Shown here: positions 20,593 to 30,044 of the stretch, in pieces | Position numbering within the stretch: position 1 is the first letter of the stretch | Layout: every line of letters starts with the position of its first letter | Assembly: GCA_030789695.1 (NCBI GenBank) | Contig: CM061141.1 | Span: 193,265,689 to 193,329,688, forward strand | Length of the DNA: 64,000 bases | Source: Scilla litardierei | Lineage: Eukaryota; Streptophyta; Magnoliopsida; Asparagales; Asparagaceae | Direction: 5' to 3' | Notes under the pieces: model-generated | Told to the model about the DNA's origin: nothing | What the model saw: only the letters and a program-made list of their open reading frames with translations | Databases searched by the model: none | Program-made: the position numbers and the translations under genes

Positions 20593-20864
20593 ATGGGATT
20601 CATGTCTTTGCTTGTAGTGGCATCCGTACCTATACTACAATACCTGCTCATTGGCCTACTGGGAGCCATTCTGTTATCTGGATACTTCAACATCCGCACA
20701 ACAGATGCCCGAAGAGATCTAAACAAGGTTCAAAATTAATTAAAATTAAAAAGCGATACTGTCAGTAATTATACTTAAATTATCACTTGTATGATAATTG
20801 CAACTAAATTCTCTGTCTCTGAACAGATTGTATTCTATGTGTTCACTCCAGCACTAATATGTAC
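20593..20864 (+). pseudogene. PIN-LIKES (PILS) auxin carrier, captured first two exon pieces
   Basis: From ATG 20593 the frame reads MGFMSLLVVASVPILQYLLI, GLLGAILLSGYFNIRTTDAR and RDLNK, matching the first transmembrane helix and following loop of PILS proteins, ER-localised putative auxin facilitators of the membrane transport (auxin efflux carrier-like) family. The exon ends at a donor AACAAG|GTTCAA (20727/20728). After a 99-bp intron with acceptor AACAG (20822-20826) the next piece reads IVFYVFTPALIC, the start of helix 2. It then breaks into a 27-bp tandem repeat. About 58 of roughly 400 residues are present. Confidence 0.85.
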
Positions 20865-20911
20865 ATTGACATTTATCTTGAAAATATGTACATTGACATT
20901 TATCTTGAAAA
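20858..20911 (+). repeat. 27-bp tandem duplication at the PILS break
   Basis: Two exact head-to-tail copies of a 27-bp unit starting TATGTACATTGACATTTATC, with a partial third, lie where PILS homology ends and before the lipase-like exon. It may mark the capture junction. Confidence 0.85.
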
Positions 20912-20972
20912 TATGCACAATGATTTATGTACCATGATTTATGATTTGTTACCGTGGGAGTTGCTGCTTCAG

Positions 20973-21120
20973 GTTTCTCTGCCGATGTTAATTCTTCATG
21001 GCGAGGCGGATATTGTGACCGACCCTTCAGTGAGCAAAGCTTTGTATCAGAAAGCGGGTAGTTCGGACAAGAAGCTGATCCTTTACAAGGATGGATGCCA
21101 TTCTCTTCTCGATAAGCAAA
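20973..21120 (+). pseudogene. Monoacylglycerol lipase / caffeoylshikimate esterase-like, C-terminal fragment
   Basis: After an acceptor TTCAG (20972) the frame reads VSLPMLILHGEADIVTDPSV, SKALYQKAGSSDKKLILYKD and GCHSLL. This matches the C-terminal part of plant MAGL-type alpha/beta hydrolases, where D of GEADxVTDP and H of (W)HSL are the acid and base of the catalytic triad. The nucleophile elbow GxSMGG part is absent. A Trp-to-Cys change precedes the His (usually WHSL). The frame departs from homology at about 21118. Confidence 0.82.
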
Positions 21121-21259
21121 CAATACCTGTCTAACGTATCACTGGAAATCAATATTGTCAAGGTAAGCAACAGAAAACTAGTTGTTGCATGCGTTTTTTG
21201 TATCTCTTAACCACTCCTTTATAGTTGTTTATGCTTCATATTTTTATTGGTGTGTTCAG

Positions 21260-21841
21260 ATGGGAGGGAGGAATACAATACTCTTAGATGATGTTAGTTG
21301 GAAAATTCCCTTGGTTAGTGACATCAACAATAATATTTGGAGCAGATCATGTAACTCACCCAAAGACTGGAGAGGACTCGAGTCCATCTATCGCTGCGGT
21401 AATAATTTACTATTGCATTGCCAAATCAATCTTTACGCGTCGACACTTCTCGCGGATGTTAGAATCTAGCTAACAACATTCACTCACAGGTTGTCGCCTC
21501 TCAAGATTGGCCTGAGGTTACAAAGTATGCCGGATTAGTATGTGCTCAGGCTCACCGCCAAGAGGTCATTCAGGATCTGAACAAGACGTGGCAAGATACA
21601 AGACATGGGACGGTTACAGGAGGCATGATCAGGGTTTGTGCTTAGTCAGGTTCTCACGTGTATCTATATCCTGATGCCCTAGCAATATTTTCATTTCTTT
21701 ACACGGACAAACCTTGTTTTACTTATGCTGACCATGCAGCTTGAAATTAGTTTGATATATGCTCTCTTTTCTCATTGAATGGAACTTCTGATCTCCTTCA
21801 GGAAAGCACCAGGACAGAAGCTGATTCGTATTATCTTTGTT
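21260..21841 (+). pseudogene. ARGONAUTE (AGO1-like) PIWI domain, captured exons
   Basis: Three exon-like pieces are present. Exon A (21260-21398) starts MGGRNTILLDDVSWKIPLVS, shifts frame, and continues TIIFGADHVTHPKTGEDSSP SIAA; its GAD includes the first catalytic Asp of the PIWI slicer site, but a His is inserted in DVTHP. Exon B (21490-21633) reads [20 protein letters not shown] and [28 protein letters not shown], flanked by CACAG and GT. Exon C (21782-21841) reads ELLISFRKAPGQKLIRIIF with no proper acceptor, then loses homology before YRDGVSEGQ, which holds the second catalytic Asp. In AGO1 these exons are consecutive, so a genomic piece with introns was captured. Confidence 0.9.
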
Positions 21842-21979
21842 GATATGTGGTGTGACCTTGCCCCTTGTGGAGGAGAACGTGCCGTGTCGACACATTTCAG
21901 AGATCTCTCATATATCACATGAGGTACATTATTCTCCTATATCCATATAGATTACTGATATTATTAGTCTTGCAGGAGA

Positions 21980-22564
21980 ATGGTCAGAGGAAAAGATGCT
22001 TGTTGGGAGCATTGTGTCTTGGTTAATGCTACCAGGCAGAAAGTTTGGTGTAATTATTGTCATCGGGAATTGAGTGGCGGAGTTTATAGGATGAAGTTTC
22101 ATCTGGCTCGAATAAAGAACAAAGATATAGTCCCATGTACTGAAGTCCCAGTTGACGTTCGTGATTTAATTCACAGCATATTAAGCACCACTAAGAAATA
22201 GAGAGCTCCCAAGAAGCTAAAGACAGGGAAGCCGCTTCATGATCCTCGGAGCAGTTTTTCTGCCAGTGAAAATTTTCATGCTGATGATGACGATAATAAT
22301 GCTGGATCCAGCAGGCAACACGAAAGCACTTGCCCATCCATGCTGCTACCTCGTCTTTCTGCTAGCGTATCGCCTGCATTAGCAGATGATGTTCAGAAGC
22401 AAAAACACGATGAAGCTGATAAGAACATTGCTCGCTTTTTCTTTCATAATTCTGTCCCCTTCAATGCTTCGGAATCCATTTATTATTAGGATATGGTCGA
22501 TGCCATAGCAGAATGTGGGGTTGGTTATATAGCTCCGAATTTTGAGGACGAGATGTCTCATAGA
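21980..22564 (+). pseudogene. BED zinc-finger / DUF659 hAT-derived protein, N-terminal fragment
   Basis: From ATG 21980 the frame reads MVRGKDACWEHCVLVNATRQ and KVWCNYCHRELSGGVYRMKF HLARIKNKDI, a BED finger (C-x2-C...H-x-H-type) as in plant hAT-derived DUF659 proteins. A TAG at 22199 interrupts; the same frame goes on with PKKLKTGKPLHDP and a Ser/Asp-rich linker to KNIARFFFHNSVPFNASESI (22418-22483). After another TAG it reads DMVDAIAECGVGYIAPNFED, the start of DUF659. It breaks at about 22564. A likely acceptor TTGCAG lies just upstream (21976). Confidence 0.85.
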
Positions 22565-22924
22565 GCACTGCTGTCTTTGTTGCTGTCTTTGTTGATTATG
22601 TCCAGTTAAGATGGGAACCAGCTATAGTTGTGTTATGTATGTATTTCCATGTGTTGTTGTATAGCATTCTTTGTTGACCTAGTAGTCAATGTACACTCGA
22701 AATCAATGCTATATATACTGGTCCTTATAATTATCTCTTCTTGTGCGATTTGTGGCTCTGCATTCTATTGTGTTATTTGTTTCCACAGAGTTGATGTGCT
22801 ATTTGTTTATGGGTGGGTGTGAGTCCTAAACAAGGGCTCCACTGAAGTCTACGGAGACTTGGAACCGTATTTTTTCCTTCCACAAGCACCAAATAGATAG
22901 ATATACAAGTGTTGTCAAATGTCA
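22565..22924. other. No gene seen
   Basis: T-rich sequence resembling an intron or 3' UTR, running into the right subterminal repeats. A 64-residue frame at 22628-22822 is Cys/Val/Ile-rich without recognisable motifs. Confidence 0.5.
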
Positions 22925-23337
22925 CAATAGACAGCGCTTGTTTAGTACAAGCGCCGTGAAAGGTCCATCTTTAACAGCGCTTCTTTAGTACAAATGCTGT
23001 TAAAGGTGTGCCTTTAATAGCGCTTGCAGTAACAAGCGCTGTTAAAGGCACCCCTTTAACAGCGCTTGCACTAACAAGCGCTGTTAAAGGTGGGTCTTTA
23101 ACAGCGCTTGCACTAACAAGCGCTGTTAAAGGCCCCCTTTAACAGCCCTTGCACAAACAAGCGCTGTTAAAGGGGGGGCCTTTAACAGCGCTTGCACAAA
23201 CAAGCGCTGTTAAAGGCCCCCCTTTAACAGAGCTTGCACAAACAAGCGCTATTAAAGGCCCCCTTTAACAGCGCTTGTAAAGCGCTACTAAAACCAGCCC
23301 CCCTTTAGCAGCGACGAGATAGACAGCGCGCAGAAGC
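22925..23337. repeat. Right subterminal repeats of the CACTA element
   Basis: Units CTTTAACAGCGCTTG-spacer-CAAGCGCTGTTAAAG are repeated about ten times, with spacers CACAAA, CACTAA or TTTAGTA and GGCCCCCC-type linkers. They are inverted-repeat hairpins like those at the left end but with different spacers. Confidence 0.9.
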
Positions 23338-23365
23338 GCTGTTAAAGGTCCCTTTTGTAGTAGTG
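23338..23365 (-). repeat. Right terminal inverted repeat of the CACTA element
   Basis: Ends ...CCCTTTTGTAGTAGTG; its reverse complement begins CACTACTACAAAAGGGACC and matches the left end. Confidence 0.95.
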
Positions 23366-24713
23366 AAAGATAGCGCTCCTGATTCCGATCCAAAATATAA
23401 TCCACGACCGCCAATCCTTGAACAGCAACGAGATCCGTGAAGAGCATCCAAATCAGCGAGCAAGGTGAACGGTTGAAGATCTACGGCTCTCGGGAAGCTG
23501 TAACAACGAACGGGGATGAAGGGGTCGGTGTACATGAAGACTACGACATTGAGCATCGTAGGGGCTGATCGTGACGTCAAGGAACACGTCTAGGCGAGGT
23601 AGGGGGCTTTCAGTTTGATCCAACAGCTAGAGAGTGCGACGAGAGACGTAACGACACGTCGAGACGTCGTTAGAACGTGAAACAGTGATAACACATAGTT
23701 TCGAGGCTTGGACGGCCTGCGGGGCTGCCGTCGGTAGCTCAGAGGTTGGAGGGGCGACTCACGGTGGTCAGGGGTTGCGGGCGGCGGCAGCGGCGGTGAC
23801 TGCCGCTGCTGCTGCGTGCTGTTGATGGCGATGCACCGGGCGGCTGCGACGCTTGGGGGACGTCGGCGAAGGGTCCGGTGACTGCGGAGGTCGAGGTTCG
23901 GTCGGCGGAAGCCCTGCGAAGGGTGGAAGAGGCTGGAGGCACAAAGTCAGGGCGCGTGCTAGGGGAGAGCTGCTGCGAAAACGAATTGGGCGGCGGCTCT
24001 TTGTGTTTCGCTGGGAGAAAAATATACAACCCTAAGTTGCTTTAATAATAGGGTAGGGTATGGCAACATCACGTGGGGGAGAGTGTCCTAGGTCTAGGTT
24101 AGCTGGGGTTAGGGTTTTTTTTATAATTTTGATGAGTTGTGTGCGTGTGCAACATGTGAAGGGAATGCTATAGGTTTTAAGGTTGTCTATTTATTTCTTT
24201 CAAACAAAAGTCTCTCTCTCCACCGAGGTGTGTGTGTGGCCAGGTGAAAGTTAGGTTAGAATTTAGATGTGATTAGGATCATTAAAAAAAATTAATAATT
24301 ATGGGCTACAATCGTATAAAACTTAGGGTTAAAAAATAGTAGATTGGAAAACAATAGTGAAAGTGGTCAAACGGAGCCCGAAAATTATGAGAAAAAAACT
24401 GGGGCGACCGTGCTGATGAGAGAAACAAAACTAAGGTGTTCGGTCACAGGTACAGTGATGGGAAACGAAACTAAAAATAACAAGGTCCCACGAAAAAAGT
24501 TAAAGTCGCTACGCCTCTGTAAACAAAGTCAAATTGTAGGGGAACGACCCGTGAAATGACGTTCCAAAATAATTTTACAATTTAATACTCTTCGAGAGGG
24601 TCACAACGGCATATCACACCAAAGGGTTCGGATACAAGAAGGGTCTAAAATAAATACGTGCACGAACAAGACTACGTGCAGGAAAAGCGTACGATCGAAA
24701 ACAGACCGTGACA
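23366..24713 (-). mobile_element. Remainder of the G1 5' LTR
   Basis: Continues the LTR after the AAA duplication (AAAGATAGCGCTCCTGATTC) and aligns with 54729-56100 of G3 throughout. Contains the GC-rich region 23740-23990 and ends CCGTGACA. No gene. Confidence 0.85.
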
Positions 24714-24959
24714 CACAATGTAAGGGAGAAGCCTCCGGATACCATCAACGGAGGTATGATCGTCGAAGAAGTATTTTTATCGCCACTGCCAGCACCGGGA
24801 CCACTGCTCCAAAATCTGAAGGGATGCCAAACATTGGGCATCACCCACGTCCACCTTGAAAATCATCTATCGGGCGTCAAGCAAACGACGTTAAACAACA
24901 GTGCTTCATGGGAGGCAACCCATGTTCTAAACCCTCACCTTTGTTTTTATGATTATTTT
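24714..24959 (+). pseudogene. C-terminal end of the A2 gag-protease frame
   Basis: A plus frame reads HNVREKPPDTINGGMIVEEV, then LSPLPAPGPLLQNLKGCQTL, ending near 24960. It resembles the tail of A1 gag (EPPPNTIRDGRPP, LPGKFDGCISYA) in composition and position and is followed by the same post-gag hairpin. I infer that G1 inserted near the gag end of A2; the upstream gag lies beyond the left edge or corresponds to 50671-53244. Confidence 0.55.
24907..24924 (+). other. Post-gag hairpin of A2, CATGGG-AGGCAA-CCCATG
   Basis: Same loop as the A1 hairpin at 12728-12745 with three changed outer base pairs. Confidence 0.7.
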
Positions 24960-25199
24960 TAGGTTTATTTCTCTTATTTTGTTGAATAAATTCAGCAACG
25001 GGAATTTTCGTCGAGAGACTTAGGCTATCTGTGGACTTTTGCAGGAAACAAGCCCACAACCGTCGAGAGACTTTTGCACGGGGACGTATCAGAAAATGCC
25101 CTATATCTATTCTTCAGCGAACCGGTCAGGTGGAGCAAACCGAGACCGGTGGCAGATCGTGTGAGAAGAGCAAAGCTATCGGATTTTTTTGGGATTATA

Positions 25200-25409
25200 T
25201 CAACCGATCGGTTGAAAGACGCATTGGTCGTGTGACTGACTGGGTGAGCTGCACAGAACTCTCGGGAAAATCGTGAAGCGGCCAACCGATGGGTTGAAAT
25301 CTCAACCGATCGGTTCGCCTGTAGCCTCTTTTCGGCAAATTTTTCGAAATAATAACCTACAGATCGGGTGAAAACTCACCCGATCGGTTCACCCAAAACC
25401 CTATAAATA
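25200..25409 (+). promoter_or_regulatory. Internal palindrome cluster plus TATA box before ORF2 of A2
   Basis: TCAACCGATCGGTTGA (25200-25215), CAACCGATGGGTTG and CAACCGATCGGTTCG (25283-25308) and CACCCGATCGGTTCACC (25377-25393) are followed by CTATAAATA at 25401-25409. ORF2 starts at 25832. The arrangement mirrors 13011-13378 of A1 but with a different palindrome, and matches the A2 LTR cluster at 49064-49535. Confidence 0.7.
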
Positions 25410-25831
25410 CCCCCCGACTCATTTCCTTCATCCGACTGCGAATTCACCCCGTCGTTTCGACTTCTCCTCCTCCCAACCAGCCACGTTCTTCCCTCAACCG
25501 ACCACTAATCCCCCTCAATCGATCTCTCCACTCTCTCCTTCCTTCTCTCCATCGATTTCTCTCTCTCCCTCTTCCATTTAACCCCATCCAAACCCTAATT
25601 TTCGCCCAACTCCCCCCAATTTCGAAAAATTGTTGAAGAGACATGCCTCGGCTTCACACTCCCATCAATTTCGCTGTGTTGGGTGATCTACAAGCAAGGA
25701 TTGTCTTCTCTACTGGGTAACTTTGCTCCTTATCTCCATTTTCAATTTTGCCCTAATATTACTATTTTGCTCAATTTACATCGATTGTGTGCATCCATCA
25801 TATCGTGCATACGCTTGCATCACACACTACC

Positions 25832-27289
25832 ATGGCCCGGGATAAAGATAAGGGTAAGGGTATCATGCATGAGGAGGAGCCGTCTCGCAAGAGACGGAAG
25901 ACCACACGTCCACCACACTCACGCCCTCCTCCTACACAGCCTACACAGCCCCAACCTCTACCTATCATCCCTCCTGAGGACCCAATGTTGGGCCGGTGTG
26001 GTTATCGTTTTTTGAGTGTTGAGCAGAAATATTTTTATCATAGACTCGATGCACGGGGACACCTCTCCACCAAGTTTGCACACGCACAATCACTTATCGA
26101 TCTCAGAGTTTTCTCCGAAGTCGAGACCCTCTTTGCTAACTTAGTTTGGTTAGCTTTCTTGAATGCCCACACGGCGTCCTACCCCGCACTTACACTAGAA
26201 TTCTTATCATCTCTCCGTAGTGAGTCGGGATCGATCGTCGATTTCCGGGTCCGAAACAAATCTATCCGCACCCACTTGAATACCATCAATGACATCTTCG
26301 GATTCCCCATTCTTGGGAATGATGCCATCAGTCCCACGGATATCACCCCGATTTCGACGTCGATAAATTTTGGTTCCGCATCACCCTCCACGATCAATAT
26401 ACCCGAGGTAAGGCTAAGGCCTCCTCCATCATTCACCCCGTGTTTCGTCTGGCCCACCGAATCATATCGTGCACGTTTTTCCATAGGGATGAGTCCGGGA
26501 TGGTGACTATCCCTGATCTTTTAATTTTGTGGGCCATGACATTCGGATTTATTTGTGGTGATGACGGGATCGCCTTCGAGGCCCCTCGCATCCCTACTCA
26601 TGTTGGTGCTTAACTTATTCACAAGCTTCTTGAGATTAGTCGCACCGGCAAGGGCAAATACTGATGCGGGGGCCTCATTACTATCATTGTTTCATATCCC
26701 CAGTTTAATATCGTCATCCCTAGCGATCTGCCTTCTGACCCAGGACCCACAAATATAGATTTTGATATCCTGTGGCATATACACATGATCAAGCCCCACC
26801 CCGACGGCCGTTTCACTTTTTACTACGGACACCCCCTGCTCCCTATACCATTCTGCCCAACCCCGCTCGTATGACTATCGTACTAGTGGCAGATTGGACA
26901 TTCCCTCCCGATCCAAAGTTTCTGGGGGTTACGTCTTCCATTCCTTCCCAAGGCGCACCCAGACCACCTTCTCCTGCCGCCCACTTAGGCGAGCAGAACA
27001 TCCCTGCGTCCCGGGGAGACTCTGGGGCTGGCCCCAGTCATACCACCCCAGCTTCTGGCCCTATCACTTCTGAGGCTCTGACTGAGGCCTTCTTAGGCCT
27101 AGCCTCTGGTGCCGGCATGACCACTGCCGCTGGCACCACTTCCACTTCCCGTCCTGCCTGTACTTCTTCCGTCCGCCGCGCCTCATCCGCTCGCCTCGCT
27201 CTCAAGGCTGAGCTAGCCTCACTTCGCGCTCGTGTTTCATCCTCTGCCCCCTCGGACCCATCCTCTTCGATCTTCTCTCACCCACGTTT
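25832..27289 (+). pseudogene. ATHILA-type ORF2 of A2, 5' part
   Basis: Starts MARDKDKGKGIMHEEEPSRK with a basic stretch RKRRKTTR, then a Pro-rich stretch, then YRFLSVEQKYFYHRLDARGH, the ATHILA-type globular region (FAHAQSLIDLRVFSEVETLF, LTLEFLSSL, IDFRVRNKSIRTHLNTINDI). A stop at 26504 and frameshifts follow; the frame recovers at 26772 and runs Ser/Pro-rich to the G2 insertion site, reading ...SSSIFSHPRF. It continues after G2 at 46661. It is about as long as the A1 ORF2 but clearly diverged, showing an older family. Confidence 0.8.
27285..27289. repeat. Target-site duplication of G2, left copy (CGTTT)
   Basis: CGTTT precedes TGTCACGACC; the same five bases follow the element at 46656-46660. 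Joining across the element restores the ORF2 reading frame (HPRF then LALERNVAAILR). Confidence 0.92.
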
Positions 27290-30005
27290 TGTCACGACCC
27301 GCTTCCCTAAAATGGAGGCGAGGCGTGAGAAGTCCGCTCAGACTTGGAGTTGTGATGCTCCAGTCTGTAAAGCGTCTGGAATAACCAAGTATAGGTCCTT
27401 GCAAATGCAAAGTAGAACAAAAATAATAATAAAGAAAAGAGACAGATAAAATTATTTCAATCTCAGAATGTCCAATATAAATTCCAACATCACAGAAAAG
27501 CCACCAGGCTAAAAGAAGAGTCTAAACGGCCCAAGCATGGCCAAAAGCGATAATCAACGTACAGAAAGAAAGGTGCTACGCACCGACAACCTAATAACAG
27601 ACTAAGCAGAAAGTAACACCAAAAGAAGTCTCTACGACTGGTCGCCGGTGTCCTCGTACTCCACGTCAACGGTAGACCCAGGCTCAAAGTCAGCAAACAC
27701 CTCGTCTTCAGCAACAGACTCTGGCTCAGCAACTAACATGCGACACCCAAAAGAGACGAGGGTGCATGTCAGCAAGTCTACAAGAGACTTGTGCAAGGAA
27801 ACTAAAAGAAGGAAACAACCTAGCAGTTCTAAAATTATGCGATGACATGGCAGTTTAAGAAATGAATGCAACAAGTAGTAAGTGCAGCAAGTATGACATG
27901 GCAAGATAGCAAAGTTAGTAAACATTCACATGTATTTTACAAGTCGAGTAACACGTCTAGTAAACACGTCAAGTAAACACGTCGTGCACAGAGTTTACGC
28001 CTTACAGGTGAAGTGGTTGTCCGGGCACACTTCTACGCTGAGTGGTCACTTAACCCTACCCCAATCCCAGAGTTTACGCCTTACAGCTGAAGTTGCTGAT
28101 CTGGCAAACTTCTAAGCTGAGTAGTCGCTTAACCCTACCCCTCCACGTGTAATCGGGCATTGGCTTTTGACCAAAACATGTAGCCCGCTTCTGGATTACG
28201 AGCCAGGAAGTGTATTTGGCCTAGGGTTATGCCTGCAACGATGGTGCCTAGCCTGAACAAGGAATTACGTAGCGTGTGCTACGAATGCAACATTCAAGCA
28301 TGGATGACATGGCATGGCAAGTTATAATTTGAGTGCGTATAGATAAGGAATTTAAACGTGACAGGCATGGCAGTGCACAAGTAAAGAGCATACAGTTATG
28401 AAAATTAAACGTGACAGGCAGCAATACATGAATGACATGGCAGGGTGATAGATCTTGCTTCGTTGTCAAGCTAGATCTTAAAATTGCGTCTAAGCGAGTA
28501 TCATTTCGTCGCTTAGTCTCTTTTACGCCTAAAACAAGAAATGGCCTAAAGCACGGCCTAAACAAGAACTGGCAAGTTTCACTTGCCTGTAATCAACCAT
28601 TCTGCAAATATCATTCGACCAGTCCAATCTACCTATGTGCTCGGATCACCAGCCTACAGTCCCAAATTAAATTATCTTTATTAGTGAATTAACAGACAAT
28701 AAAATTACCGATTTTTATCTTTTTTAACATGGATGTGTTGGGGGTCCTAAGTGTTCAGAAATTTACCCTTACACGACGCGAGAGCTACACTGGCGTCGGG
28801 TAGCGACGCCATGGTTTGGAATAAATAGAATGCGCTCCTAATACCAATTCCAAATAAGATACCATGCTCGCCAATTCTCGGGCAGCGACCAAATCAGCGA
28901 ACAAGATTCCAAACAGCGAGTAATAGGTCGGTAGGCGTTTTCACGGCTCCCGGGAAGCCGTAACAACGAACTGAGACGAACGGTTCGACATACACGAAGT
29001 CTACGATGTTGAGCATCTTAGGGGATGCTCTTAACGTCGAAAAACACCCCTCGGAGAAGTAGGGGGCTGTCAGAATATCCCAACAGCGAGAGGGTACAGC
29101 GAGAACTCAGCGACGCGTCGATACGTCGCTAAACACGCAAAACAGCAATGGATTGCTGTTTCAGAGTTGCAGCGGCCTGAGGGCGGCTGACAATAGTACA
29201 GAGGGTACGGGGGGGGTCGACGGCGGAGGGGAGAGGCGTGGCGGCGGTGCCGGAGCGGCTGCTGTGAAGATCTGCGGCCTGCTGCGCGAGCTGCTGCGGA
29301 AATCCGGCACTGAGGGGGTTTGCAGCAGAGCTCCGACGATCAATGGGGTACTACTGCGGCACAGTTCGTGTTGCTGTGAATAAGAAATAAAGCTAACCTA
29401 GGTTATTTTTTTATAGGGAAGGGCTGAAACGTGGGGGACTTAGTCTAGGGTATAGGGTTGTTTTGAAAAGAAAAGCTACAAAAACTTTTAAAACCCAAAC
29501 GCTTACCCACTCTCCCTCTCTCCAACGTGTGAGTGTGCGGCCAAGGCAAGGTCAACATGGCTGATATACTATTAATAATAAAAATTATTATGGGGACAAA
29601 AATCAAATGAAACTTAGAGTTTAAACCAATAATAGGTTGGGAAAAAAGTGAAGGTAGGTCAAACAAAGCCCAAAAATTGTAAAATAAATACTGGGGTAAC
29701 CGAACGGATGAGAGAAACGCAACTAAGAAGACGTATCACAATTTCGACGTCGAGACATGAAATTAAAAATAAAAAGGCCTCGCCACCAAAGTGAAAATCG
29801 TGACGTCTCATCAAATAAAGTCAAATCGTGGGAGAACGACCCACGAAATGACGTTCCAAATCAATTCCGCAATTTAATACTCTCAAAGAGGGTCACAATG
29901 ACATATCACACTATATGGTTCGGATACAAACAAAGTATAAAATACATTCGTGCACGAACAAGACTACGTGCACGTAAAGCGTACAATCGAAAACAGACCG
30001 TTACA
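27290..30005 (-). repeat. 3' LTR of G2
   Basis: Starts TGTCACGACC and ends CCGTTACA. It is followed by TCCTCCCCACC, whose complement GGTGGGGAGGA is the polypurine tract. CGAAG at 28995-28999 marks the empty site corresponding to the H insertion in the other LTR. Confidence 0.9.
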
Positions 30006-30044
30006 TCCTCCCCACCTTATGAATGATTCCGTCCTCGGAATCAA

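Larger units (their letters stand above)
4681..23365. mobile_element. Pack-CACTA transposon with captured gene pieces
   Basis: The ends are inverted repeats beginning CACTACTACAAAA, the hallmark of the CACTA (En/Spm) superfamily. They are flanked by a 3-bp AAA duplication (4678-4680, 23366-23368), and long subterminal hairpin repeats lie inside both ends. An LTR of the same family at 54729-54731 shows the empty site with a single AAA. No TNPD-type transposase or TNPA-like gene is present, so it is non-autonomous. The cargo is at least seven fragments of unrelated plant genes. Without the nested retrotransposon A1 and its duplication the element is 6,754 bp. The description follows directly from the sequence; mobilisation by an autonomous CACTA is inference. 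Confidence 0.93.
3212..24713 (-). mobile_element. 5' LTR of element G1, split by the CACTA transposon
   Basis: The LTR starts TGTCACGACCCGCTT at 3212 and ends CAGACCGTGACA at 24713. Without the CACTA insertion (18,685 bp plus 3-bp duplication) it is 2,814 bp, comparable with the G3 LTR (2,856 bp). The two parts are 3212-4680 and 23366-24713. Frames inside it are not coding. On the right it abuts the gag end of element A2 (24714 onwards). Confidence 0.85.

Noticed and set aside
22925..23337. CRISPR-like regular repeats
   Set aside because: Units are inverted-repeat hairpins beside a CACTA terminus in a plant genome, with near-constant short spacers; they are subterminal transposon repeats.
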